From positions 434,001 through 498,000 of the forward strand of contig JACATO010000330.1 in the NCBI GenBank assembly GCA_018389105.1: a stretch of 64,000 nt of DNA. The letters run 5' to 3'. Positions within the stretch are counted from its first letter, which is position 1. Each line of letters opens with the position of its first letter. The notes beneath the pieces are model-generated. The model was not told the DNA's origin and did no database searches. It worked only from the letters and a program-made list of their open reading frames with translations. The stretch comes from Nautilus pompilius (Eukaryota; Mollusca; Cephalopoda; Nautilida; Nautilidae). The position numbers were made by a program, and so were the translations under genes. Of this stretch, positions 38,496 to 49,160 are shown piece by piece.

Positions 38496-41400
38496 CAAAT
38501 ATTCATTTAGTTGCGATGGTTCACAAGTGTGGATGTGTTTCCTACAGATGACTCTTTGGCAGCTATAATAGATCCATTGTCTGAGATTCTTAAATCCAAC
38601 TTCTAGGCACATCAGTCAGTATGGGTGGTGACCATAGCATAGATGGGAGGAGGAAAGGGGCAGCGAGTTAAAACCCCCTCTCTGGATATTTGTGATAAAA
38701 AATTTGAATTTAAGGATCTTAAAAATTTTTATTATTGTAATTCATTTGCCACTACTGTGATTTCCCCCCTACTTTATAGACTTGTTGCATGAAGAATTAA
38801 AATATCCAATCAATGTTACAGTTGTAATTAGCAATTAATTACTACTGGTATGTAATTTAGAAATTTAAAATGCAAATGTGATCTATAAGAGTAACAAGTT
38901 GCAATAAATAATGATGCCTGGGGATAGGCATAAACAATACACACTCACACGTAGCTGTTGTATCTGATCAAAAGCAAGTGTTTTTTTTTTGCCATGTGAG
39001 GTCACACATCCTGGTTGAGTTTAAAAAAAATAAATATGCTTCACTAAAGAGGTCGGACAAACTTCAGTGGGCAAGGATTTCTAGTAGAACTCTTATAATT
39101 AGAAATGGGAAAAATCAAAGTCATCTAGACTGCAGCTAGTACAGAAGATGCAGATAAATTACATTTGGCTAGTTATCAAATGTAGCTAAGATCCTTTTGA
39201 GGAGTGAACCTCAGCCACCATGAAGAGCAAGGCACTACTTGATTTTGCCAATCTTATGTGCAATATGCATGTATAATTATTTCATGCGCACACGTGTGTG
39301 TAGGCATGTTTTGTTTCCATCTGGGGAAATCTGTTATGAAATACTGAAATAATGAGTTGTATTGAAAACTAACAATAACGTGGCATAGAGCAAACCGAAT
39401 GACCAGATAAATCAATGGCCACCCGTGACTGCCATAATGTGATGTAATAATTATCTGCTTGCTGTTAATGAATGGTAACATAGTAATAATGAATCTTTAG
39501 ATCGTGTATAATTAATCAGCTGTACGTTTTGATAAAGTCACAAGTTATTTTTAAAGCAGTATTCCCTTTTGATGCTTAATAAAAATATAAACAATAAAAA
39601 CACATTTTGATACAAGTTATGTCTGCTGATATAATAGCTTTGCATTTAAGAGAAGAAAAAAAAAGAGGTCAGAGTTTATTACTGGAGTCAAGGTAAGATT
39701 GTTTAAAAAGAAAGAATTCCATTCATTTCCTGGAAGGGATTTCTCATCAACTTCGTGCAGAAGGGCAAAGTAAATCCGTCTGATTGTGGCTTCTACATGG
39801 CTGGAGGGACATTACTTATGCGTGGAATCCATTGCTTGGAAATTTGAAGAGCAATGTATTAATTATGCATCTTTGGCAATCTGTAACAAGGCATATGCCA
39901 ACAAGGATATTGGAGAAGTGCTATATTGATCATGAAGCTTACGAGGGCTTTTTCCTTTACCTTTCTATAATTGCTACATTGATTGTGATGCACTAAAAAG
40001 AGAAAAAATAGCGAGCAAATGCTGTTGATGTAAATATTTATTAGGATTCAGATATGTGCCTGCATGTGTCTATTTCTGGATGCTGATGTTGTTGTTTGAT
40101 TTAGGTATTTGGAGAATGATGAAGTGTGATGTTTTCAGCATGATCAATATATCCATGGAGTTTAAAAAGGCTGCTGTTAAAGAATTTCTATTAAGTTTTT
40201 GAAACACTTGGATGAGAGTTTATTTTATATATTACTTTTTCTTTTTTGGTAAATCCAAAAGGCCGTTTCCCTTCTTAACATTGGCACAGATCCGCCATTA
40301 GGTTACTTTGCTTTTCTGCTGTTGCAAATAAATTGGTGGGGTGAGAGGGAAATGGTTACACCACTTTTATTCTGCAAGTTTTTTGTCCTTTTCCAGATGG
40401 TTGTTTACATTTGTTATCCAAAAATTCTTTAAGTAACCCAAAAAGACCACGCATAGTCATCAGCCATGTGTGAAGTTATCCAAGGACTCTTGCTTTGCTT
40501 AAGTAGATACAGCAAAGTATCCATGGCAGCAGCTTTTAGTGCTGGTCTTCCGCAGTCTTTAGGCTTATAAAATATTGTTACCATGGTTATGATAGCAGCA
40601 TAGGTTTGAATAGATTTGCACCAGATTCCCTTGACCACTAATTAGAGAAGATCCTGGTGCCATAGATGTTTTTTTGGAGCAAGATGGTTGGCAGCCAGTC
40701 CCTGTGTTGGGTTTGTAATGCTACATCAGTGGCATTTGATTCCCTTAGTAACTTGTAATCTGCAAGCAGAGTTCCCGGCCATCTTGAACTTGGGTCAATT
40801 TCTTGCTTGACTGATACTTTATAACTTTTCCAAGAAAAATATGAAGACCACAAAATTGTTAGATTAGATTTTCATATCAGACCAATCTATAGATGAATTG
40901 GTAACTGTCAACACTGCAAAGGATGCTTACTAAACAGAGTGAATTTATTACTTCCTCCATTTCAGCCAGTGCTATTTGAAATCAGTTTCTTAAGTTGACC
41001 ATTTTGGTTTATTGCGATTTGATTTGTAGTCACTAAGCACTTTTTTGCTGTTGTTGTTGTAAGGGCTCATATTGTGGACTTGTGATCACTAGATGAACAG
41101 TTTAGTATTTATTGCTCTATCTCACTGATGACAAGAACTTTTGTCGTTTTAATTTGTTTTGTGTTGAGACATGGCATACTTCAGTTTCAGTAGGGGAATG
41201 CATGGTTGTTTTACAGAACATACACAAGGCTGGTTACTTGGTCAGTCACAACATTGGTGAGAATAGATTTCAGGGGAAGCAGAGTGAAATAAATTATGCA
41301 GTTATCATACCTTAGTTACCTTTAATTTGAAAGCCTGTTGATAGGTGTGAAAATTCTTGGAAAAATTGGCTTTTTCTCAGCACATTGTAATAAGAGATCC

Positions 41401-43499
41401 AGGCAAGTAAATAGAGAAATTTTATAAATTTGTTTTAAGCCAAGAATGCTACTTTATAAAAATCATTGACAAGAAACCTTAATATATTTGCATTTTATAC
41501 CATGTGATTTTATGTAGTTAATGGTCTTTATGCGTGTGCACATGTGTATGCACATACTTGGGTTTGCAGTACAATTCTGCTATGAAATGTTATCTTTATC
41601 AGCTCTCATCACTCAGGAAGACAGACTCTTAAGACTCTATTAATAATTCACTGTTTTCACCATCTTGCCATCCAGATTTCATTTTGTCAGCCATTGCGAG
41701 TATGCTGAAAAAAAAATGTGACACTTACAGCGGAATGTTATCTGTCCTCTCTTTCCCTTTGTGAATGGGTTCATTGACCAAATTAGTTAGCAGTTGCATC
41801 ATTAATCTTAGTTTTATTGTGTATCTTTTATTATGCTTTTGTGTTTTCTGTCAGACTGGGTGATCTATTGTATGAAAATATCCACTAATTGCAGGCTTTA
41901 TGCTTCTGTTTACTGGACCCTTTTCCTGTTTGCAGACTTGCCTCTTTCTGATGAGGCTCAGTAACTTCTTTCTTTCTGAAGCCAGATTTGCAAAGAATTT
42001 TTGTTTATGTATTTAGGGAATAAACTTGAAAGATGATATAGGAAGTAACCTGATAATAATTAAACAAAGAAAAACATAGAAAATTAATTTGTATGCGCCA
42101 CTGATAAGTTTTATTGTCTGTACTTTAGGCAAATAAAAAAATAGATTCAGAGATAGACTGAATTCTTTTACAGTCTTGTGGGAAATCATTTGATGAATTA
42201 TCTGGACTGGTAGAGATTTACTGAGCTTTAATATTATCAATCATATTTAGTTTATAAATTCTATTCATACATTGAAGTCTCATTTATTTGAATTCTTCTG
42301 GGAGAGACACAAGTAGCTTGAATAAATGCAAGGTATGAATAATCAGTTTTGTTTGTGTGTGCGTGATTTTTAGGGAATACATTTTAAATCCAGGTGAATT
42401 AATGTCTGTAAAATATGACTTTTACAGACATTGATAAATAATATTTTCAAGAAATAATTTACAAGTTTGTTTATTTTATAAAAAAAACAAAAATCTCTCA
42501 CACTGAGCATGTAATTTGTGAAGGCCATCTGTAGTTATTATTATACTCGTACTTGATACATTGTCACTATTCTCTTTGCACAAAACAAAAAAAAAAAAAA
42601 CAAAAAATAACACTTTTAGGAGAAACAATCAAAATGTCTATAAAGATATTTTATAGCTTTCACTTAAATCTGCCTGGGTCGTACTGTTCGACTGTATAAT
42701 ACAAAAGTCTGGGTAGTCTAGCACTATGTCATGATAGAGTTTACACAGTGAACACGTGGATTTAATGCTATTGTTAAACATCTGCATCTGTAGCTTAATA
42801 GTTGTTTCCAGTTTGATCTAACATGTAGGTTAAAAAGTATTCTGCCGTGGTCTTTTGCAAAAAAAAAACAAGCGACTGCAACCAGCTAGACTTGGGTTTT
42901 CATTAATTAGCTGGAAGTAGAATATGAGGCCATTGCATAGAAATGGCACGTCATAATGTTTGGATAAACCGATAGTTCAGCTAATCAGCATTTGGATGAA
43001 AGAAGTGCTTCTCTATTGATCACTGTTGGATTTTATTGGAGTTTCATATAAAAGAGAATTGATTTGATTCACTTTAGCATTCGTGCATGTCAATAATATC
43101 AGTTACAACATTACAGAAAACATCTATGAAAATTCATTTTTAACAAGTTTTGAATAGCGCCATGTATAGTTTGTGGAAAAGATCTTGTTGTTGCCTCCCT
43201 TTATGTAAAATAGGAATTCATTTGTATTTCAAGAGGCATGGTGCTGATTAGAGAGAACAACAGCACCTGTAACATTTTACTTCTAGTCATGACAGACAGG
43301 ATGAATATCATCCTGCGTGAGCAGTGGTTAACTTAAAAGGTGCTGATTTTTCTTCTTTTTTGTTGCTATTAATTAATTTTGTTGTTGAATGTTCGATATT
43401 GTAAGAAGTTTTGGATAGGAATAAACAAACGTGAGAAGTCTTTAAAACTAAGTTTTTTTTTAAAATTTTGATGCTCTTTGGTAACATAACCACCACAAC
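38496..43499. other. Unique AT-rich sequence, no gene seen
   Basis: About 5 kb without a recognisable gene or repeat family. Complex repeat-free stretches include 39,700-39,970, which has a TTAATTATGCAT string (homeodomain/POU-like) and a 70-codon plus frame with no known motif. A GT/CA-alternating tract is at 41,530-41,560. Confidence 0.6.
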
Positions 43500-43689
43500 A
43501 CTGGATTAGCTGCAACATCTCTATAGGAACAGATAAGCTTAGGAGATACTAAAATTGATCTAGACAAATTATCCCAACGAGACATCCACCTCTTCCTGTT
43601 GTCATGACCCATCGAGGAACCGAATTATAGGAAGAGGTGGGAAGGTACCCCAAATTCAGGAACACTTCCATGGGACAGAATTTGGAATA

Positions 43690-44267
43690 GTTCAGTTAAT
43701 CGTCTCGTGGATGGATATACATGTGACATTCACTGGAAATTACTCAGGAATGTTCTTCCCACAAGGGAGAACAAACATAAATGGAAACTAATAAACTCTC
43801 CTAAATGCCTCGCTTGTCATGAGGAGGACGAACAGCAATCCATTGCTTATTCTCATGTCCGATGAATATAGAACTATGGTGCCCAGTCCGAGACTTGATC
43901 TTCAAAATTAAGAGTCCCCAGAACAAACTTACTTTGTTCTGCCGCATCTTTGGTTTTAACAACAGAACTAAAAAGGACCTGTCTTTGGAACTTTCTGGTT
44001 TTTACCGCTCAGCGGATAGCCTGGGGTAGCCGGAAGGCTTTAGAAGACGGCCAGCCTACCTCAACAAAACTCCTATTTCAAAACTACGTAACCAATTGGT
44101 TACAACAAAAATATACAGTCATGAAATCTAGTATAAATGACAGAATAACCTATTCATCAACTTGGCTAATTGATAATGCCCTAGGATACATCAACACAGA
44201 AAAACAATTACAACTACACTTTGACACTTCACCACCTTCAAATATTACCTTAGACCGACCACCCTGA
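43690..44267 (+). pseudogene. LINE ORF2 C-terminal domain, frameshifted
   Basis: A frame from about 43,690 reads IWNSSVNRLVDGYTCDIHWK, then LLRNVLPTREN, then a Cys-x2-Cys element SPKCLACHEEDEQ and a terminal SHV. This has the spacing of the zinc-knuckle-like domain that follows reverse transcriptase in many non-LTR ORF2 proteins (typically Cys-x2-Cys...His...Cys). It stops at about 43,864; the frame then shifts twice, and the final 105-codon frame (43,950-44,267) ends at TGA. The domain family is inferred from the NVLPTREN...CxxC arrangement. Not functional. Confidence 0.65.
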
Positions 44268-44810
44268 GTCAACCCTTTCCTTTTTCCTATCCTGTTTGAC
44301 TTGATCTGAAAGAAAAAGATTAATTTAATCTAGCTTCCTGAAACAGAAGAACCTCTTCTCTTCTCATTCCTTTCTTCTTTCCTTCCTCCTCTTCTACTTC
44401 TTCTTCTTTCTTTTTCTTATATAATGCATACTTTAATTTTTTTAATAAATCAATACTACCTAAGAATCTTTATTACTTAATAAATCCTTCTAGGATTCTA
44501 TTTAGAATACAATAACTCTCTATCAAGAGTTCTTATCTTTTAAATTACATGATAACTCATATGTAAATTCATTATTATGATAAATTCTTGTAACATAAAT
44601 ATTTAACTTGTATTAAAATAATATTATTAACACCCCAATCCCCCCCTTCTTCAGTGTAAGCCTCTATTTATTTATAAAGTACTCCATCCCCAATAATTTT
44701 CCATGGACTAACCATGATTCTTTCTTCGTTTAAATCCACACACAGAAGTCCATATAACAGCTTAAAGAAGAAGACTCAAGATTTGAAAGTGGTGTGGAAT
44801 GGGGCATCAA

Positions 44811-44837
44811 CCGTTGCGGTGATTGTCACTGCAACGG
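44811..44837 (+). other. Stem-loop in LINE 3' UTR, 12-bp stem
   Basis: CCGTTGC and GCAACGG flank an inner GTGA/TCAC stem with a TTG loop, joined by a G-T wobble; A44810/T44838 can add one more pair. Confidence 0.75.
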
Positions 44838-44860
44838 TCAAGCTACTTCCTGGCTTGACC
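44836..44860 (+). other. Stem-loop in LINE 3' UTR, 8-bp stem
   Basis: GGTCAAGC pairs perfectly with GCTTGACC around a 9-base loop. It overlaps the preceding stem by two bases, so the two could compete. Confidence 0.7.
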
Positions 44861-44868
44861 ACCAGCTA

Positions 44869-44896
44869 GGGAACCTTTGGTCCCCCTATGTGGGAG
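44869..44896 (+). repeat. Stem-loop unit 1 of a duplicated pair
   Basis: GGGAACC-TTT-GGTCCCC followed by CTATGTGGGAG. It repeats with substitutions at 44,942-44,969. Stem pair 4 is A-C here and A-T in the other copy. Confidence 0.75.
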
Positions 44897-44941
44897 AAAA
44901 ACAATGATTGTTAAGATCACTTGTTTTCTCAATAAGATCAC

Positions 44942-44969
44942 GGGAATCTCTGATTCCCCTACGAGGGAG
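44942..44969 (+). repeat. Stem-loop unit 2 of a duplicated pair
   Basis: GGGAATC-TCT-GATTCCC is a perfect 7-bp hairpin, followed by CTACGAGGGAG-like sequence as in unit 1. Stem pair 6 is T-A here and C-G in unit 1, a compensatory change. Confidence 0.75.
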
Positions 44970-45284
44970 GACTGAAATAAAGATAAAAAAACAGAGGGAG
45001 AACATGTCTCCGTCCATCATCCCGCAAAATAAAAATAGAACTCTTCCCTCCCCATACTTCCATTTGGAAATTTGAAAAATAACCAGTGGCCCAAACTTTC
45101 CCTCTCAGTTCAAGGACACACAGAGAGATAACTCTGTTCTAGAGAGAGAGTTCAGCCTGGAGAAACCTACCCCTCCTGCCGTGCAATACTAAGGAGTTGG
45201 GTAGCCCGCTGCTCTTGCTGGGTTGAGGAACATTTACACAATACACAGGTCGAAATAAGGCCTCACTTGTAAACAGCTGTGGCG

Positions 45285-45307
45285 GCTGGTCGTGGAACCG
45301 ACCCAGC
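45285..45307 (+). other. Stem-loop near the LINE 3' end
   Basis: GCTGGTCG pairs with CGACCCAGC, with one bulged C, around a TGGAAC loop, about 55 bases before the poly(A). Confidence 0.6.
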
Positions 45308-45549
45308 TCCCAAACACACACATGCAACTTCACACACACACCCCCAACTTTAGCACCACACCAAAAAAAAAAAAAAAAAGGTAAAGGGTTAATGTGTGTG
45401 ACTGTCATTTTTCTTTAATTTTCATTGTTGTTTAAAGTAAATTTGAAATTGTTTGAGATGAGTATAAATATGGCTCAAATGAAGACCATAAGTTTTAATT
45501 CATCTGATGGCTCCCTCTGACCCTGAAGTGGGGCTCTAATGAACAATTA

Positions 45550-45790
45550 TTTTACTGTCAGGACCTGAATTTGAACCCCTTCTCTCCTGGGTTGGGACTG
45601 ACATTTTCCTGGCATGGTTTTCTCTCTCACTTGAAACTGAAGAGTACTACTGTCTAGTTGATCCTTTCTGCACCCTAACCTCTTTGTTTCCTGAGCCTGC
45701 CACCAGAGCACAGGGATGGTATGATGACAGCTATCACTGGTGTGCAAGTTCTGCCATTGAAGCAACTTTGTTGTTGGCAGTGTCATCTCC
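45550..45790 (+). repeat. SINE-like fragment related to the 19.7-kb copy
   Basis: CCTGGGTTGGGA, CTGACAT, CCTGGCAT and TTTCTCTCTCA words occur in the same order as at 19,760-19,825. On the minus strand the segment 45,568-45,578 reads GGTTCAAATTC-like, which could be a coincidental box B. The edges are unclear and the 79-codon minus frame here has no known domain. Confidence 0.4.
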
Positions 45791-46479
45791 AGTCACAACT
45801 CAGCTCACTTTATTATAAACTAAAAAGTATCAAAATATCTTTGTTAGTAAACAACAGAAACAGTAATTAAATTCAGCTTTGCACATGTTTTCAACACGTT
45901 TTAATTCAGCACAAAATGAGTTAAATAGATTTATTAAGGTTTATACATTTTCTTGCCTTATTTGTCTTCATCTATTCCCCCCGTCACTCAGAAATTGTGT
46001 AAAACCTCTTCATTTTGCAGTCAAACACCATCCACATTGTTGTTACCATTTTTACAAACTTACCAGTTATTTCTGAAGATCATTGTTTAAGTTTAAAAAG
46101 TGTATGTAAAAGAGAATTTAAAGATTGTCATTGGAAGTTATTTTGTATAATTCCCATTCTAAGAAATTTTTCCAAATTTTTCCAACCTCTCTGGATACAT
46201 GCATTTTGCTTTTCTTGACTCCAACATTGAATAAAGACAGTCTTTTAATGTTATCTCCCTGGTCTTTTGCTGTCTCTGGTGGTATTTGTTCCTAGTGAAT
46301 GCAGCATCACTTAGTTGTCATGGTAACACTATTAACTTCTTAATTTTTTTTTTGTTTTCCACCTCGTTAGCACAAATAGTTGAAGAAATGTGATCCACAA
46401 AAACTATGCTATTTATTTAAAAAATGCCACACTTTAAGGTTTTTATTGGCAGCTCTAAAAGGGGTCACACAGCCTGTCT
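45791..46479. other. Unique AT-rich sequence
   Basis: No gene or repeat recognised; the small plus-strand frames (45,879-46,218) overlap and lack motifs. Confidence 0.6.
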
Positions 46480-46725
46480 TTTACTGTTGTTGTTGTACAC
46501 AATGTCTACAACAGAAACAACCCTGATGAAGGTTTGTAGTTTTGTGGCTCTCCACTAGGAAGCAGTTCGCTGATTCTATGCCATGCAGGGGCCAGCCACT
46601 CCTAGCTTTGGTAGGGGAAGCCTTAGATGTGGGAATAACCATCCCAGGAAGGTACCTACATCACCAACCGAGTTGGTCCCTTGATCTTAGCAGTCCAGTA
46701 GTTTACCACTGCACCACCCATAATC
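46480..46725 (-). mobile_element. tRNA-derived SINE (family B), minus orientation
   Basis: Read on the minus strand the head is GGGTGGTGCAGTGGTAAACT; TGGTGCAGTGG matches box A. A weaker box B-like segment near GACCAACTCGGTTGGTG follows. The body (CCTACCAAAGCTAGGAGTGG, then CTGCATGGCATAGAATCAGC, then CTTCCTAGTGGAGAGCC) aligns with the partial copy at 47.65 kb, and the head resembles 22.6 kb. The tail may be the GTTGTTGTACAC region near 46,485-46,500. No clean target duplication seen. Confidence 0.65.
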
Positions 46726-47645
46726 TATCTGCTTATTATGAAACCAGAAAATTTCTGATGAAATAGATGCCCTTTCTGCAAAAGGGAATCAACATGGTCA
46801 GATCAGTTTTCTTTGTCATTTGTCATACTATAGATATAGAATTGCTCAAATTCTCTTGTTTAAATAGATTAAATTCTAGAATGTATGTCACCTTTTCTCA
46901 TCTGCATGTATGTCAGAGAAAAGGGGATTTCTAATTATTATTATTATATGTAAAATCATAAAATTGTTCAAATATTAAGTTAAAACAGCAAAGCTTATTT
47001 ATAAAAGAATTTATTTTGGCATTTAGGTTTTCGTTTTCTTTGCTTTGTGTTTGCAGTTGGTTGCTGTATGATTTATTGGCTGGTATACGCCATGTTATGG
47101 TGACGTAAAATTTTAATGTTTTTCTAATAAATCCAAATTAATATCAATGGGCAGTCAATGCACGTATGACCAAGCTGCTAGTTCAGTGATTGTCACTAAT
47201 TCTGTCATCTGCCTTGGAAGAGAGTGCTCATAAAATGTTCAGAGTCTTCAACCAGTTCACACACACAAATAAGATGGCTTATTTGAAAATATTGGCCAAA
47301 TCTTTTTTTGTTGTTGTTGTTTTTGAATGGCAATATTTTGAAACTCAAGTCACACACATTTATTATTTATTATTATATTATTACAGACAATAAAAAGATA
47401 TCTGATGTGGAAGATTCTCTTTATTAGCACCTGCTTAAATGTTGGATTCCAGGCATTTGAATTGTTGATTTTATTTTATAGACATTGTGCTATGGAGTAG
47501 TAAATATTTGAGCGATGTAAGCCATTGAAGAGGAAGAACAATTGGCCCATAGTTTGAAATTTTGTTTGGTCTTAACTTAAACTGAATAATACAGTAATTT
47601 TGAATGTAAATAAAAACTGTTATTTTTTCTTTCTATACAAAATGC
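46726..47645. other. Unique AT-rich sequence
   Basis: No gene seen; short TTG- and TTA-rich simple tracts (47,306-47,320 and 47,360-47,385). Confidence 0.6.
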
Positions 47646-47770
47646 CCACAGGGAGACAACTCTAGTGAGGTAGTTTAGTGTCGACATTGCCTGCTAGGAA
47701 GAGTTGCTAATTCTGCACCACGTGGAACCCAACATTTCCAACTTTGGCCGAAAAAATCCCTATTAGATTA
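47646..47770 (-). mobile_element. SINE (family B), 5'-truncated copy
   Basis: Plus-strand words CTGCTAGGAAGAGTTGCTAA, TTCTGCACCACGTGGAACCC and TTCCAACTTTGGCCG align in order with CACTAGGAAGCAGTTCGCTG, TTCTATGCCATGCAGGGGCC and TCCTAGCTTTGGTAGG of the 46.5-kb copy. The tRNA-like head is absent, as expected of a 5'-truncated insertion in minus orientation. Confidence 0.65.
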
Positions 47771-48101
47771 CTTCATTTTGTTTAAGGTCTTCTCTAGCAA
47801 ATGAAATCAAAAGAAAGGTAAAAAAAAATTACAGCTCTCCCAGGTTAGACTGGTTAGAATTTCTGAGTTCCATTCAATGTTGAATGTTGCAGTAGGAAGA
47901 ACTCTGTAGACAGACATATCAGAACTATTAATCCACACTAGGTTATATATGAAATGGGGATATTTTGTCTGGGAATCCTGTTATGGTCATAAGTGTATAT
48001 TTGCTATTAGCATTTATTTGTCATCTTATGCAGACATTTCTTTCAGTAAAGCCGAAATTAGAGAGAGGAAAAAAATAACATAAGGCAGACATACGATTCT
48101 T

Positions 48102-48346
48102 TTAACCCTCTGTATACACCTGGGGGTATTTGCATTCCAGTACTATTTGAATCTGCATAACTATGCACAGGTTGAGTCATAGGTGTAGGTTTGTACAGAA
48201 ACTTTCTCATTAATATAACCCTCTATATTACTTCAGCCCTGTGTGTTTTACATTATGACTATATTTGACTAAACATGCAACCAGTAATACTAACTGACAA
48301 TTGGTATCAGGGAAGTAAAAACTGACCTGGCATATGTAGGGTTTAA
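48102..48346. mobile_element. piggyBac-type MITE, copy 1
   Basis: The left end is TTAACCCTCTGTATACACC and the right end is GGCATATGTAGGGTTTAA, giving inverted CCCT(C/A)...TATAC/TATGC ends next to TTAA. TTAA target duplication and CCY-ending repeats are hallmarks of piggyBac elements. The 245-bp interior is non-coding and shares order and sequence with copy 2 at 55.3 kb, including GCACAGGTTGAG, TTTCTCATTAATATAAC and CACTAAACATGCAAC-like words. Confidence 0.75.
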
Positions 48347-48439
48347 AATCCATAGAAATGTTTAGGGGGCCAGGGTTTCTCAATAATTATTTTCAATTCT
48401 TAAAGTCCACATATTTTAAACAATGCATGACCAAAGTCT

Positions 48440-48660
48440 TGTTTTGGTGCCGTCCAATGCAGGCATTTCTACTATGTTTAATCCCTGGGCAGTGGGTCGG
48501 TGGGGTGTGTATTCTCTTGGTGCTAAAGGGCCTTCCCGTTGAGGATGTATTTAGCTATCCACCGGTTTCTTTCTGGTTTTCTTCATTAGTCTAGCTTCAC
48601 TCTATGTGGATATTCTCTCCCAGTCTGCAGGTTCTCCTCTCCTAGGCAGTCATGGCTTCT
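48440..48660 (-). repeat. SINE-like repeat, minus orientation
   Basis: On the minus strand the segment 48,600-48,645 reads GGAGAACCTGCAGACTGGGA then GAGAATATCCACATAGAG, matching the arrangement at 37.3 kb and resembling widespread SINE-like 'GGAGAAAACCCACA' cores. Extent toward 48,440 is a guess from the more balanced composition there. Confidence 0.4.
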
Positions 48661-49098
48661 AACCATCATTTTGTAATTACTGATTCTTTAATTGCTGAAA
48701 TGTAAAAAACAAATTTACATTTTTACTGGATGCCTTATAGTTTTGAACGTAGTACCCCTGTGTGAGTGAGTAAACATGCTCTCATTATAGATGTTTTTGA
48801 TGATATAAGATGCCCTTCCCCAACTTCATGTTTTGGTAAGCACTATTTTGACAGGTTAAAATATGGAAATGTGACATATAAAATTTTTTTTTTCTTTTTC
48901 CAATGGCTTTAGGTTTATTTGTAGATAACAGATTGGTAAACCATAAATAGTCAGATGGTGAGAAAATTTTTAAAATTGAAATAAGGATGAAGTTTATTCT
49001 GATAAATGTGTAGTACCTGTTGGAAACAGAGTCCTAATAGACTAAAGAAAGAAATATTTTCTAATGACCTCAAGGAACATGGCTGACTCCCCATATAT

Positions 49099-49160
49099 AC
49101 TGGGGACATTCAAATGAAGCCTAGCTGGATGCTATTAGGGCAGTGGTATTTCAGCTGGAG
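49099..49160 (+). mobile_element. Palindromic MITE, left-half copy
   Basis: CTGGGGACATTCAAATGAAGC after TATA matches the left arm of the 26.5- and 28.1-kb copies; GGTATTTCAGCTGG follows at about the expected place for the right half, but the right arm is lost. Confidence 0.5.

Larger units (their letters stand above)
43500..45379 (+). mobile_element. 5'-truncated LINE retrotransposon with long 3' UTR and poly(A)
   Basis: A decayed ORF2 C-terminus (43,690-44,267) is followed by about 1.1 kb of pyrimidine-rich then structured non-coding sequence ending in an A17 tract at 45,363-45,379. Absence of the reverse transcriptase core upstream points to the usual 5' truncation of target-primed retrotransposition; the exact left edge is uncertain (43,500-43,690). 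The clade is not determined. The 3' UTR contains a series of stem-loops, two of them copies of each other. An alternative is that the poly(A)-terminated segment from about 44,500 is a separate SINE-like insert. Confidence 0.65.
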
